Below, piece after piece: positions 11,204 to 21,104 of a stretch of 64,000 bases of DNA (position 1 is its first letter; every line of letters starts with the position of its first letter). The notes below the pieces were generated by a model. The model saw only the letters and a list, made by a program, of their open reading frames with translations, ran no database searches and was not told the DNA's origin. The translations under genes were made by a program, and so were the position numbers. Origin of the DNA: Cylicocyclus nassatus (lineage: Eukaryota > Nematoda > Chromadorea > Rhabditida > Strongylidae). Location: the NCBI GenBank assembly GCA_958299035.1, contig CATQJL010000112.1, forward strand, positions 19,372,812 to 19,436,811, given 5' to 3'.

Positions 11204-12109
11204 ATGGTTCGACAGCGCAGGAATGCCGAAGATGAAGGTGGTATGCCACAATGGTCAGTTCAACTCATTGAGAGATTTGACAAGTATTCCAGCAGCATGG
11301 AGACGATGTTAAGTGAGTTGTTTGAGCGCATCTTTACTGAGATCAAGCACATTAAAACTTCTCAGGATTCGATGCTTGATCGCATACAGAGTCTGGAAGA
11401 CAAAGTATGCCAGCTCAGTTCTGAGAAGTTAAATCAACAGAAACTTCTTTATTCAACTCTTGTAAAGATTCGCGCTGACGAAAGCAAATTAGAGGACAAG
11501 TCTAAACGCATCGCACTTGTGGGAATAGACGAGCAAAATGACGAAAAACTAACTCGCCGTTTTGATCTTGAAATTGTAAAAGAGTATATCTACACGTCCG
11601 GCGAGCAAGATCTAGCAGAAGAATTTGAACAAGGGCATGTAACAATACAGCGTTTCCCACCTAACGTAAAAAATTCTCATGCGCGTGGCCGCATTATTAA
11701 GATCGGCCTTCGTTCAAAAGAACTTAGGGACAAGCTTTTGCGCCACATGAAAAGTGGGCGCCAAAGTCTCACGCAAAAATTTGTTCATTCATATGCCAGA
11801 CGCGACTACACTTTCGAGGAGCTGCAACTAGATCGAGCCCTCCGTAAACAAGCTGGTGATTTGAATGCGCGAGAGGGGAGACTAGCTTACGTTGTTCGCG
11901 ATTTCGAGATCGTGAAACTCAAATCGCCGCGCGAACTTCCCAGGCGTTTCTTAACCTCGACTAGCTTCCGCAGCAACATTGCGAGCAATGCACATTGCAT
12001 AAAAAGCACTGTTGACATGGAAGAAGAGCATGAAAATTCTCTTGCAACTAATTTGACTCTATCCCCAATCACTTGCTCACAATATACACCCAAAGCACAC
12101 ATACATTAG
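11204..12109 (+). CDS. LINE ORF1 protein, coiled-coil RNA-binding type
   Basis: A 301-residue protein starting at an ATG 78 bases inside the element. Residues about 25-90 are rich in heptad-like Leu/Ile positions with many charged residues (IFTEIKHIKTSQDSMLDRIQ), consistent with a coiled coil that would trimerise. A basic section follows (ARGRIIKIGLRSKELRDKLL), reminiscent of the RRM-like and C-terminal domains of LINE ORF1 chaperones. I see no CCHC zinc knuckle. The frame ends at TAG (12107-12109), and ORF2 continues in the same frame. Its presumed role is to package LINE RNA with ORF2 protein. The family is assigned from position and composition rather than a diagnostic motif. Confidence 0.7.
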   Translation: MVRQRRNAEDEGGMPQWSVQLIERFDKYSSSMETMLSELFERIFTEIKHIKTSQDSMLDRIQSLEDKVCQLSSEKLNQQKLLYSTLVKIRADESKLEDKSKRIALVGIDEQNDEKLTRRFDLEIVKEYIYTSGEQDLAEEFEQGHVTIQRFPPNVKNSHARGRIIKIGLRSKELRDKLLRHMKSGRQSLTQKFVHSYARRDYTFEELQLDRALRKQAGDLNAREGRLAYVVRDFEIVKLKSPRELPRRFLTSTSFRSNIASNAHCIKSTVDMEEEHENSLATNLTLSPITCSQYTPKAHIH

Positions 12110-14965
12110 CCCAAAAGTCTTCAATCCGGGAAAATTTTGCACCATAACAAAAACCATTCTACATCATTTCTATCCAATAATAATATCGAAGGTCATGTAA
12201 TTTTATTCAATGCACGTTCTATCTGTAACAAACTACCAGATCTACATAGACTTCTTTATTTTGGACCATCCATTGTGCTCATTACTGAATCCTGGTGTAA
12301 ACCACAACTGATACATGATGCAAACATATGCCATAAATTCCAGTATGAAATTTATAGATGTGATAGAGAAGGCAGTACTCATGGAGGAGGCGTTCTTGCT
12401 CTTGTGCATAAAGACATTGAGCATCACCTAATCTCTACTCAGAATTTTTCTCCTTACTGTCAAAGCCTCTGTCTTTGCCTCACAAATACTATGACATGCA
12501 CAAATTTGATATTAACGTATAGAAGTCCTTCATGCAATAATGCCTCGTTTGAAGAAGCATTACTATTCTTTGGTGAAATCCTTGACAGAAACCAAGATTG
12601 TATCATCTTAGGAGACTTTAATTTCCCATACTGTGACTGGTCCAATGTCATATCAACATTTCAAAAACATGACTCTTCTTCTATGAGACTACGGCAGCTA
12701 GTGGAGACTTATAACTTACGCCAGCTTGTGAATGTTCCCACTCATGATGTACATATGCTAGATCTCATTTTCACAAACAATGACAAAATGATTAAGAAAC
12801 TGAAATTTCATCCACCGTTTTCTACATCAGACCATTCTTCCATCTCATTTCAGCTAAACAAACATCATTTAAGTGGTGCATCGCCAAAATATTTGCCTGA
12901 CTTTCTCCATGCAGATTACAATGAAATAAACGCTGATTTGCTGAGAGTAAACTGGCGTAATGCTATACTGAACACAACCTCAGCAGACCAGTGTTATCAA
13001 TCATTTGTTACTCATTGCCAAACATTGATAAATAAGTTTGTACCCAAAATTAAGATTGACCAAAAACACACATTTCCATATCCTAAAAAGATCCGAATGT
13101 TAGAAGCCAAAGTTTCCAGATTGTATCAAACCAGACATAGAACCGGAATTAAAAAGTATCAAAGATTTTCTAGAAAGCTCAAACGCGAGTTGGCCCAATG
13201 CAGGCTTTCTGAGGAAAATGCCATTGCACGTAGCCGTAATATCAAGAATTTCTTTCGCTTTTGTAATCAAAACCTAAAGGTGACAAACAATATTGGAACT
13301 ATCTATGATTCATTAGGTAACATATGTAAATCAGATAAAGAAAAAGCTGAAGCATTCGCCGCAATTTTTAAGAACGTTTACAAAAAACCTACAAATGTTA
13401 AAACCCAATGTCCACAGTTTACAAATGAGAAAATTGATTTTTTGGATATCACTGGTGACATTGTTTACCAAATTTTGAAAAAATTACCTCTTAGAAGATC
13501 TACGTCACCTGATGGACTTCCCTACATATTTCTGAGAAAAGCAGCGCTTGGCATTTCTTCTGCCCTCAGCCTTCTTTTCCAAAGATTCTTACTCCACGGG
13601 GAAACCCCAGCACTTTGGCGTACAGCGATCGTGAAACCGATCTTCAAAAAAGGCAACAGATCGCAGCCCAAGAACTATAGGCCCATCTGCCTAACTTCTT
13701 CAGTTAGCAAAGTATTTGAGAGAATAATTTGCAAACAAATTTGCAAATATCTCGGAAATAACCAACTCATAAATGCAGCACAACATGGATTTTTACCTAA
13801 AAGATCGACACTTACAGCTCTTATGTCCACTATATCAATATGGCATAAGATAATGAATGAAAAAGGATTCATTACCGTATGCTATCTAGATTACAAGAAA
13901 GCTTTTGATTCAGTAAATTTAGAACTACTTTTCAACAAACTCAATGCATATGGAGTGAAAGGTTGTCTTCTGAAATTTCTCCAATCTTTTCTATCAAATC
14001 GTACTCAACAAGTCATAGTCAATAAATCCTTGTCTTCTACGTATCAAACAAGCAGCGGAGTTCCTCAGGGGACCTGCTTAGTGCCTCTCATGTTTTTGCT
14101 GTACATAAATGATCTACCATTAGCTCTTCCTGATGGTATCACCTGTTCTATTTATGCAGATGATACCAAACTATACTGCTGCAATTCCCCTCGGCTGATG
14201 CAAAAAGCTTTAGATGCGGTGGTAGAATGGTCTGAGAAGTGGGACCTTGACATTTCAGTCGAGAAAACACATATCATGCTTATTGGAGCTAAACATCCAC
14301 GACCGTGCACTTATTACATAGGAGGTCAAAAGATTCGAGTGACAAACTCCATAAAAGACCTTGGCATTACCTATTCTGACAACCTCAACTTTGACGACTA
14401 TATAAATGAAATTACAAGAAATGCCCATGCTCGATGTAACTACATATTACGTGCCTTTAGAACGACGAAAATCCAAACTCTCTTCAAGCTTTTTGTCATT
14501 TACGTCCGTCCTATGCTAGAATACTGTACACCTTTGTGGTCTCCAACTAAGAGAAATGCAATTGATGCCTTAGAAAGAGTGCAGAAGTCATTCACTGCAC
14601 GAATATTTGCAAGAGCTGGGCATTTCCATATGTCATACAAATCAAGACTTTCTATACTTGCCACTACCTCTTTGAGACTCAGAAGAACAATTTATGATCA
14701 AAATCTCGTCTACAAAATTATGACTAAAAGAATCTATCTCACGATGCACGATTTTTTCGTACTATCCAACTTTAATGCTATAACTAGAGGACATAACTTC
14801 AGGTTTATCATAGGAAAATTACAAACACAGCAATTTCATGACTCTTTTCCGATACGCATAATCAACACATGGAACAAGCTTCCAGTAACGGCGATTAAAG
14901 CTTCATCGACATTTGTGTTTAACAGAGAAGTTCAAAAAACCTTGAAATCTAAAGGATTCTTCTAA
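12110..14965 (+). CDS. LINE ORF2: AP-like endonuclease plus reverse transcriptase
   Basis: The frame is open for 951 codons from directly after the ORF1 stop to TAA at 14963-14965. The endonuclease comes first: VILFNARSICNKL, ITESWC, LGDFNFPYCDW and STSDHSSISF (the conserved Asn, Glu, DxN and SDH sites). The RT follows: KPIFKKGNRSQPKNYRPI, HGFLPKRSTLTAL, YLDYKKAFDSVN, SGVPQGTCLVPLMFLLYIND and the catalytic IYADD. It ends with LEYCTPLWSPTKR, usual after CR1/jockey RTs. There is no in-frame ATG before the endonuclease domain, so initiation or stop read-through is open. The RT shows LVP where LGP is usual. It nicks target DNA and primes reverse transcription. Probably a recent, possibly active copy. 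Confidence 0.9.
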   Translation, partial: PKSLQSGKILHHNKNHSTSFLSNNNIEGHVILFNARSICNKLPDLHRLLYFGPSIVLITESWCKPQLIHDANICHKFQYEIYRCDREGSTHGGGVLALVHKDIEHHLISTQNFSPYCQSLCLCLTNTMTCTNLILTYRSPSCNNASFEEALLFFGEILDRNQDCIILGDFNFPYCDWSNVISTFQKHDSSSMRLRQLVETYNLRQLVNVPTHDVHMLDLIFTNNDKMIKKLKFHPPFSTSDHSSISFQLNKHHLSGASPKYLPDFLHADYNEINADLLRVNWRNAILNTTSADQCYQSFVTHCQTLINKFVPKIKIDQKHTFPYPKKIRMLEAKVSRLYQTRHRTGIKKYQRFSRKLKRELAQCRLSEENAIARSRNIKNFFRFCNQNLKVTNNIGTIYDSLGNICKSDKEKAEAFAAIFKNVYKKPTNVKTQCPQFTNEKIDFLDITGDIVYQILKKLPLRRSTSPDGLPYIFLRKAALGISSALSLLFQRFLLHGETPALWRTAIVKPIFKKGNRSQPKNYRPICLTSSVSKVFERIICKQICKYLGNNQLINAAQHGFLPKRSTLTALMSTISIWHKIMNEKGFITVCYLDYKKAFDSVNLELLFNKLNAYGVKGCLLKFLQSFLSNRTQQVIVNKSLSSTYQTSSGVPQGTCLVPLMFLLYINDLPLALPDGITCSIYADDTKLYCCNSPRLMQKALDAVVEWSEKWDLDISVEKTHIMLIGAKHPRPCTYYIGGQKIRVTNSIKDLGITYSDNLNFDDYINEITRNAHARCNYILRAFRTTKIQTLFKLFVIYVRPMLEYCTPLWSPTKRNAIDALERVQKSFTARIFARAGHFHMSYKSRLSILATTSLRLRRTIYDQNLVYKIMTKRIYLTMHDFFVLSNFNAITRGHNFRFIIGKLQTQQFHDSFPIRIINTWNKLPVTAIKASSTFVFNREVQKTLKSKGFF

Positions 14966-15613
14966 CAACATTTTTTACAGAACGGTGTAAAAAACGCTTT
15001 ATTGGATCACTATTACTGACCTTCGGCCAGCTATTTCAAAACGCCAAAATTACCATTCAGCACCTCTGTATTTTTTATCTATGTATTCTTCTCCTCTGTG
15101 TATTTTTTTATTGATAGTTTATGTCTTTTTTGCACAAAAAAATTTTTGTTTATGGCGAATCATTTTCCTTATTGTCCTGATCCTGCCGCTTATTTGAAAA
15201 GAGATTCTTTTTTTGAGGGCTAAGTCAGCTAGCTTTTGCCCGCAAGCTCGCTGGCATTTAAACAATGGGATGCACATTACTTTTCAAAAGGCAGCAAGAT
15301 TTTTTATGTCGGTTATTTGAGTCCAAACTGTACTTATGTTGTGTGATCTTTTTTTTGGAATCGACTGTTTACGTAAATAAATAAAATCCTTCTCTATTAG
15401 TCATATAACCTTTTACTGTCACAAAAGTTATGTCCAATTTCGTCAGCCGGAGTGTACTCATAAAGAAGATTCCTCCTGAAATCTTTCTTGGAAAAAACTT
15501 ATTGTTATGGTATCACAATTGGTACAATTATCGTGATATTTTATTTCACAGATATATTCAGCTGAATTGTAAAAATAAATATACAGATTTAGTGCAGTGT
15601 CGATTTGTTGGCA

Positions 15614-18600
15614 TTATTTCGAAATGTATTCAATGAGCTTCTGATGCGGCACGACACCTCCGACAGCGACCTAAAAAAACACATGATGAATTTCTTTGAC
15701 CTAATTGGGAGTTTCCGACCTGACTCAAGAGGTTATCAATCTCCTGATGACTCATTCGCTCTCCAATCGATGACAAAATTGCTCGCAATTCCTTTGCCGG
15801 TATGGATCGTTTATTGTCTCTGGAATAGGAAATCGTATGATTACGGACAAAAAATGTTAGAATTGATAAAACGCGCGCCAGTGCTAAAAGCACAACGACG
15901 TGCGGCGTGGGCTGGGCGTCGTAGCGCTTAGCGATTGCGCGTTTAGACTTACGCCACCGCCTTCGTGGTAGCTTTTATAAACTTCAGTGAACCTTCAGTA
16001 CAAGGTTTTGTTAATTTTCAATAATGCTTTATTTGAAGATGACAATTTTAAATTGCCTCACAAACCTGTCTAGACCTCGTAATGCCTTTATTATCTCCGT
16101 AAGTTCATCGCCACTGTTGTGCTCCTCCTTGGCAATTTCAAGAAATGTTGCGAAGTCCATAGGCTTTTCTGTATATACACACTGTCAAAAAGTTTAGGCG
16201 AAATGTTGATAGCCACTATAGAATCGAAACAGAGCCCAATGTTGGCGGAAGCCAAATACATATAAATTGGTGCAAGAGTTCATTTGCACCAATTTAAAAA
16301 AAATCCCATCCTTCTTCAATTTAGCTGATTGCTTGACACAAGTTTTTCTTCCCGAGTAAGAAGATTATTTAGCGTCTGAAAATTTTGAAGCATTCTTCTA
16401 AACACAAGCGACAGAGAAAGAACATGAAGAAGACTCATCACCATACTAAAATATTACAGAAGATTGAGCAAAATATGTGCTCGAATGTTTTGATTAGAAT
16501 TTATGATTCGAGACGAAAATGAAGAAATCAGTTTAGCCGGTTTGTGTTTCACAAATGTAATTCTCCCAATGACTCTCGATCAGCACAAACTTTGCGAATA
16601 GAAAAGTCCTAAAATCTAAATTTACGGCTGTTTCGGTCCGTTTTTAGAATTCTGTTGAGTTTGCTCAAAATTACCTTAAATCGTGGAAGCAATCTTAGGT
16701 TGTTGAAAAGAAAAATTCAAATTTTCAGAAATTCAAAAAATTTTGAATTTTTCTTTTCAACTTTCAGTGAAGTTGAAAAGAAAAATTCAAAATTTGCAAA
16801 CCAAAAGCCGGATCTCTGTTTAAAAAATCTTACAAAGCTCCAACTTGCTCAAGAAAGTTATCTCACATTAACTATGCATATATATACACTTGCTGTGATT
16901 GTTTTCAAATCTAGAAGTTGAGAAAATCAAGTTTGGCATGTTTCAACAAAAATGCTGAATTGTCTCGACATGGATAATTACATACTACTAGAAGCATAAC
17001 AAAATCTCCGCCTTCTAAAAAAAACCAGAAGAACGCAACATGTTAAATCTTAGGCCTAGTTCCATTTTCAATTTTCATGTATGAAGAAAATACGACATGT
17101 GTACGTTCATATGACTGTCTGATGTGTACAGCATATGCTTGACCAAATTGGGAGCTTTTTAAATGGAAATCTAAATTTTGGGTATTCAAAATTCTTTGAT
17201 TTCTTATGCCAAACTTCAAGTGAAACGAACTTTTGCAATTGTTGAAACACTGTCTTGTAGAGCCTTCGTTGCTCTATCACATGATTTTTCTATCTTGTCT
17301 GCCACTTCAGGATAAAAAACATGCATTAAATTTGCATTAAGCTAATAATAACATATTTGCCATGCAATTGCATTCGGATAGAGAGAAGATGAGATTTTTC
17401 ACAAATGGTGCAAACGAACTCTCGGACCAATCTAGTAAATTTATAATCACACTTACTTGCTTTCTTGAAATATTCATTAGTTTTTGCTGCAGTTGGTGAA
17501 TAGCCAAGGCTCCTCAGGATACATCGCAATTGTGGCACGGAATGTACAATCCCATCTTGGCTGTACATATTGAAACATTCACGGATTTCTAAAAAAGGAT
17601 AGGCAACCAAATTTGAGGGTAACTTCAATCACTGATGGTTTCTCCTTTAGGAGCTGATTTTCTATCTAAATATAAAGAAGACAAAATTCAGCTAATTGTT
17701 GAATTTCTAATTGTTTTCCCTAGTACTTTTGGACCAATCAGATTCATCTGTGCAAGACTTCTTTGCAGAGAATATGATGGCATTTTTAGACAGATTAAAA
17801 ACCTAAGAAGCAACGACAATCCTACAATGGGTTTATCGACAGGATTTTTTGCTGAGATACGACAAATAAATCTTGCGCTTAAGATGTTTGCGCAAACAGA
17901 TCGTACCAGTATTTGGGGAGAAAATAGGATCTTCTATATGGTCAAATAAACGAGATATTTGGATCAGGTAAAGGAGCGTTAAAATAGAGAAATAATTTTG
18001 AAAAGGTGAAAACCCAAAATAGCTGATTTTTCTTCCATTAGGTTGAACCGAGAGTTCGCTCGCACCATTTCTAAAAAAACTTTTTCTAAGGGCACTTTGC
18101 CTGCACTTTACTAAGCTTTGATTGCAGAGATAAAACTGGAAAAGGAAAATCACTTCAATTACGAATTTCGAGACAAGTCCGTTGAAAATTCCGCAATTGT
18201 GCCATAAAATCTAAAACAGACTGTACCCTAGATTATTTGTGCCTCTCCCTCTAACGGAGGAAGATCAGTGCTGTTTAAGCTGTTCTTTAGAAAGTTATGA
18301 TTTATGAGAAAAAATGTAATAAAATCAATTTTCTCAAGAAGCTGTTTTTTTTGGCACTTCTCGGAAACCATAACTTTTTTCAAAAAGGCTGGTCAGCACA
18401 AAATTTGCTCTGCTAGAAAGAGGAGATCAGAAAACCTTAGTTGCCTGTTTTGAATATTATGGCACAATTTTGGATTTTTTAACGGGCTTGCCTCAAAATT
18501 CTGAAATTAAAGTGATTTCCTTCTCTCAATTTTATCTCTGCAATCAAAACTTAGTAAAAGGCCAAAGTGTCCTTAGAAAGTATATGCTTTGCACTTCCAA

Positions 18601-19118
18601 ATATTATTTGCAAGATTGATGTAAGAGGAAGAAGTTACGATTTTTTGAAAATGGTGCGAATGAACTTTCGGTGCAAAATATATATGGACAAGAAAAAAAG
18701 AGGTATTTGGATCAGACAGAGGAGGCCTTTGAATGCAGTAATGGTTTTTGAGAGAACACAACCCAAAACAGGTGCATTTGCTCTATAAGGACAAAGAAAG
18801 ATATTTAGAACATGCATGGGAGGCCTTCTAAAGCAGATAGTAATTATTGAAGAGAACACAACCCAAAACTGGTGAAGTTTTCCTCTAACAAGAAGATCTA
18901 ACTGGTTAAATGTTAAGAATTAGAGAGACATACGTTTAAGTAAGAAAAATACAACTAATTGAGTGAAATTTGGACAAAAGAAAAAAAATAACGCTTACCA
19001 TCGATTTGTTTATGTGTGAAGAATTCAGTCTGAAATATGAAAAGGTTAGTTGCGTTTAATAAGCTCAAACGAAATTCCTTATACGGAAATCAATAGTCGG
19101 GAGACGAACGCTCACCAT
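15614..19118 (-). CDS. Calmodulin-like EF-hand protein (CALML4-like), left copy, 6 exons
   Basis: Exons on the minus strand: 19118-19116 (ATG only), 19029-18999, 17588-17457, 16168-16066, 15819-15720, 15670-15614. They total 426 nt, 141 aa, and every junction has GT/AG with matching phase. The protein starts MTEFFTHKQIDEIRECFNMY and continues LRSLGYSPTAAKTNEYFKKA, KPMDFATFLEIAKEEH, then PAKELRAILSSIGERMSHQE and ends LIEYISK. This is the calmodulin fold order; ECF..Y, LGxSPT and DFxTFL point to CALML4 (known in vertebrates as a myosin-7 light chain) over calmodulin itself. The Ca2+ loops are degenerate; only the third (DRDNKRSIPAKE) keeps several ligands. Mariner-type elements fill introns 2 and 3. 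Coding sequence is nearly the same as the right copy. Confidence 0.88.
16265..17435. mobile_element. Mariner-type element remnant in EF-hand gene intron 3 (left)
   Basis: One end reads, inverted, CTAGATTGGTCCGAGAGTTC and the other AATTGGTGCAAGAGTTCATT. These are decayed terminal repeats of the kind TTAGGTTGGTCCGAAAGTTC, with TA on the outside. There is no transposase ORF. The counterpart is 55524-56633. Confidence 0.6.
18038..18678. mobile_element. Mariner-type element remnant in EF-hand gene intron 2 (left)
   Basis: Starts TTAGGTTGAACCGAGAGTTC and ends with the inverse of TTTTGCACCGAAAGTTCATT, giving terminal repeats of the same family as the intron 3 element. The counterpart is 54269-54913. 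It is non-coding. Confidence 0.6.
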
Positions 19119-19390
19119 ATCTCGAAAACGGCGACGTCTACAAAGGAGCGGCGGCGACCCGTCTGTCGCCGCGATTGCTGTTTGCCGATAGCTGTCGATT
19201 AACTATCGGAGATGTGAGGCTGCGAGATTGGAAGAAAAAGTTGTTCAGCGCGAAAATAAGAAACAAGAACAATGTGATGATGAATTCCATAAGATTCGAC
19301 TCGCTTGTTCAGTGGTGACGATAATATTAGGTTGTCCTAAAAGTGTCGGATCTTTCAAAAATTGCAGTCTAGTAGATTGTTCGCTCAATA

Positions 19391-19551
19391 TAGTGTGCTT
19401 GCGGTGCCGAGAAAATGCGGTAAAATTGCGCGTGAACAAGGAGCTACGCCTGTGATGCAGGGTACATGCGCCCGCAGATTGCGGCATGTCAGGCGTAGCT
19501 ATTTGTTCACGCGCAAATCTCACCGCAATGTCTCGCACCGTTAGCATACTA
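19391..19551. repeat. Short hairpin element upstream of the EF-hand gene (left)
   Basis: The two halves are inverted: AGTGTGCTTGCGGTGCCGAG and GCGCGTGAACAAGGAGCTAC against GTAGCTATTTGTTCACGCGC and CTCGCACCGTTAGCATACT. It is a 160 bp foldback of unknown family, also present in the right arm at 53396-53553, so it predates the split of the arms. Confidence 0.65.
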
Positions 19552-19669
19552 AATTTACACGCTGTCGACTGAACCATTTGTCTCTGTAAGATAAATGTAA
19601 TTTTGGAAAAACTACGCATTTTGCAAAGTACGTCTATCCCAGAGGCTTGCCAGAAATTGCACATACTAG

Positions 19670-19860
19670 CTAGCATACCTGGCTCCGGACGGCCCTGTGC
19701 TCAAAATACAGTGATAATGATCACCACCTCCATTCCTGTACAACCTTTCCCTGTGCATACTTTCACATGTCAAATCCCTATCTCGTTTTATTTTCGTAAA
19801 CAGCATGCCCATTTACCCTTTGTAAACTCCCAGCTCCGTAGCTATGGTATTACATACATT
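19670..19860 (-). mobile_element. Helitron-like fragment (left)
   Basis: On the minus strand it reads GGGTAAATGGGCATGCTG..., GTGATAATGG, then ACAGGGCCGTCCGGAGCCAG and GCTAGC. This is the tail of the same family as 57341-57657 (which ends GCCGGGCGGAGCCGGG and CTAGT). Also present at 52755-52945. Confidence 0.5.
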
Positions 19861-19989
19861 CTGTCGACAAGTTATTACACGACTGACATGAATAGACGAT
19901 CGCTTGCGTCCACCTTCAAAGACTTAAAGTTTTTTCTATTGATATAGTGCGCAAATAACGACTTGACTAAGAATGGAGTGTAAAGGACA

Positions 19990-20505
19990 TGAACTAGAAG
20001 GAGCATAGTGCAGAGTATTGTAGAAAAATTATGTGACTGGAGGTTGTGGTAAGCTTTTGAAATTCCCTACTACCACAAAATGATAAAACAGATCGTTTGC
20101 AAGGCACAGATAACGATGTGGAACGGGATTTGGTGCGTGTACGCGCAGTTGGACTAAGGAAGAAGGAAACTTATGTGAATAAAAGGCGTGCCTATTTTCC
20201 CGCCCATCATGTGCCCAACTGAGGTAGGCAAAACTTCCGTGTCATATAAGTTCTTCAAAGTTTTTACAAATCTATTCTACACCTAAAGTTTAGTATAAAG
20301 TAAAATTTTGTCCAAATTTCCTCCTCTCCTCCTTAATAGGATTAGAAATAGCAACGACGCCGATCCTTTTGAGAAAGAAAGCACACTCCAATTGAACAAC
20401 AACCTGCGCAGCTGTCGGGTCAAGTGGGAAATGATAAAATTTGATAGTAGCAAAGGAGAAGTCGTTTCACCGATGTCCATTTGTCACCCCCCGTGCTGAG
20501 CCCTG
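19990..20505. mobile_element. hAT-family fragment (left)
   Basis: Shares CTACACCTAAAGTTTAGTAT, CCTCCTCTC and the AAACTTATGTGAAT units with the complete hAT element at 8843-10755, and ends near 20505 with TGCTGAGCCCTGA, similar to the inverse of that element's end. Its own second end is not clear. The counterpart is 51893-52380. Confidence 0.5.
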
Positions 20506-20745
20506 AGTAGGAGTATTTCGGGGGAGATAACTTCACCCCTTCGTGGCCGACTTCCACTTTTTTGGTAAAATACAGTAGAATCAAGTCATTTCATATGATC
20601 ACATGTGTAACTGCACACACTGCCAACCTTTGGCGATTTTTACCGTGGATTCATGGAGGCTGACAGTTCAATAAATGTCTTCTATGTGTTTTTTATGTTT
20701 TCTTTTCTTTATTAGTAATAATGTTGTGTTACGCCCGCTCACATG

Positions 20746-20753
20746 TATAAAAG
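20746..20753 (+). promoter_or_regulatory. TATA box of the candidate micro-gene
   Basis: TATAAAAG lies 44 bases before the ATG at 20797, with TCAGAAATTCATT about 20 bases downstream as a possible initiator. Position and sequence fit a core promoter, but the AT-rich setting makes chance occurrence possible. Confidence 0.4.
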
Positions 20754-20796
20754 AGGATGAATCTACATAGTCAGAAATTCATTGGTGTTTTTCTTA

Positions 20797-20984
20797 ATGA
20801 TATTACCTTTGACGGTAAGTCATTTTTTCTCAAGCCATCATAAAAACTGCAAAAGATGATTTTTTTCAGGCAGTATTAGTGCCTTCAGCTCTTTACGAGA
20901 TTGGTTTCGGGTTCAAGGCGATGTAAGCGATGACAATTGGCCAGCTTCTTTCATTTTTGCAGTTGCATATTCAGAGGAGGATGA
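20797..20984 (+). CDS. Candidate micro-gene: 30-residue hydrophobic peptide, 3 exons
   Basis: Exons 20797-20814, 20870-20922 and 20963-20984 join in phase to 90 coding nt plus TGA. Donors are GTAAGT and GTAAGC; acceptors are TTTTTTTCAG and TTTTTGCAG, which are strong nematode signals around introns of 55 and 40 bp. The peptide begins MILPLTAVLVPSA, signal-peptide-like, and ends in FRGG. A TATA box precedes it. I know no family for it. The left copy sits in a TIR element, and the right arm has lost the region, so there is no second copy to test conservation. It could be a chance arrangement or the remnant of a longer gene. Confidence 0.3.
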
Positions 20985-21104
20985 TAACGTGTGCAACGCA
21001 CACATGATTATATGAAATGGTTCCATTTCGATCATAAAATATTACATGTTATGACCACTCCATCTCATATATTTACATGAACGATTATAATTGTACATGA
21101 TATA

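Larger units (their letters stand above)
11126..15384 (+). mobile_element. CR1/jockey-like LINE, apparently full length
   Basis: A 4.26 kb insertion is present only in the left arm. AATCCT occurs on both sides (11120-11125 and 15385-15390), and the right arm has a single, diverged version of the site near 57815-57840. It has a 5' tandem of ATTCGCCAACGTGTCTAGGC twice (11127-11166), ORF1 (11204-12109), ORF2 (12110-14965), and a 3' end of AAATAAATAAA without a poly(A) tail, as in CR1-type LINEs. Both ORFs are open, so the copy is young. Confidence 0.88.
20586..21020. mobile_element. TIR element carrying a TATA box and a small spliced frame
   Basis: The ends are imperfect inverted repeats of about 33 bp: CATTTCATATGATCACATGTG with AACTGCACACAC at the left and, inverted, CCATTTCATATAATCATGTG with GTTGCACACG at the right. 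Most of it is missing from the right arm, where the sequence jumps from the left repeat into the neighbouring mariner-type element. Confidence 0.45.
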
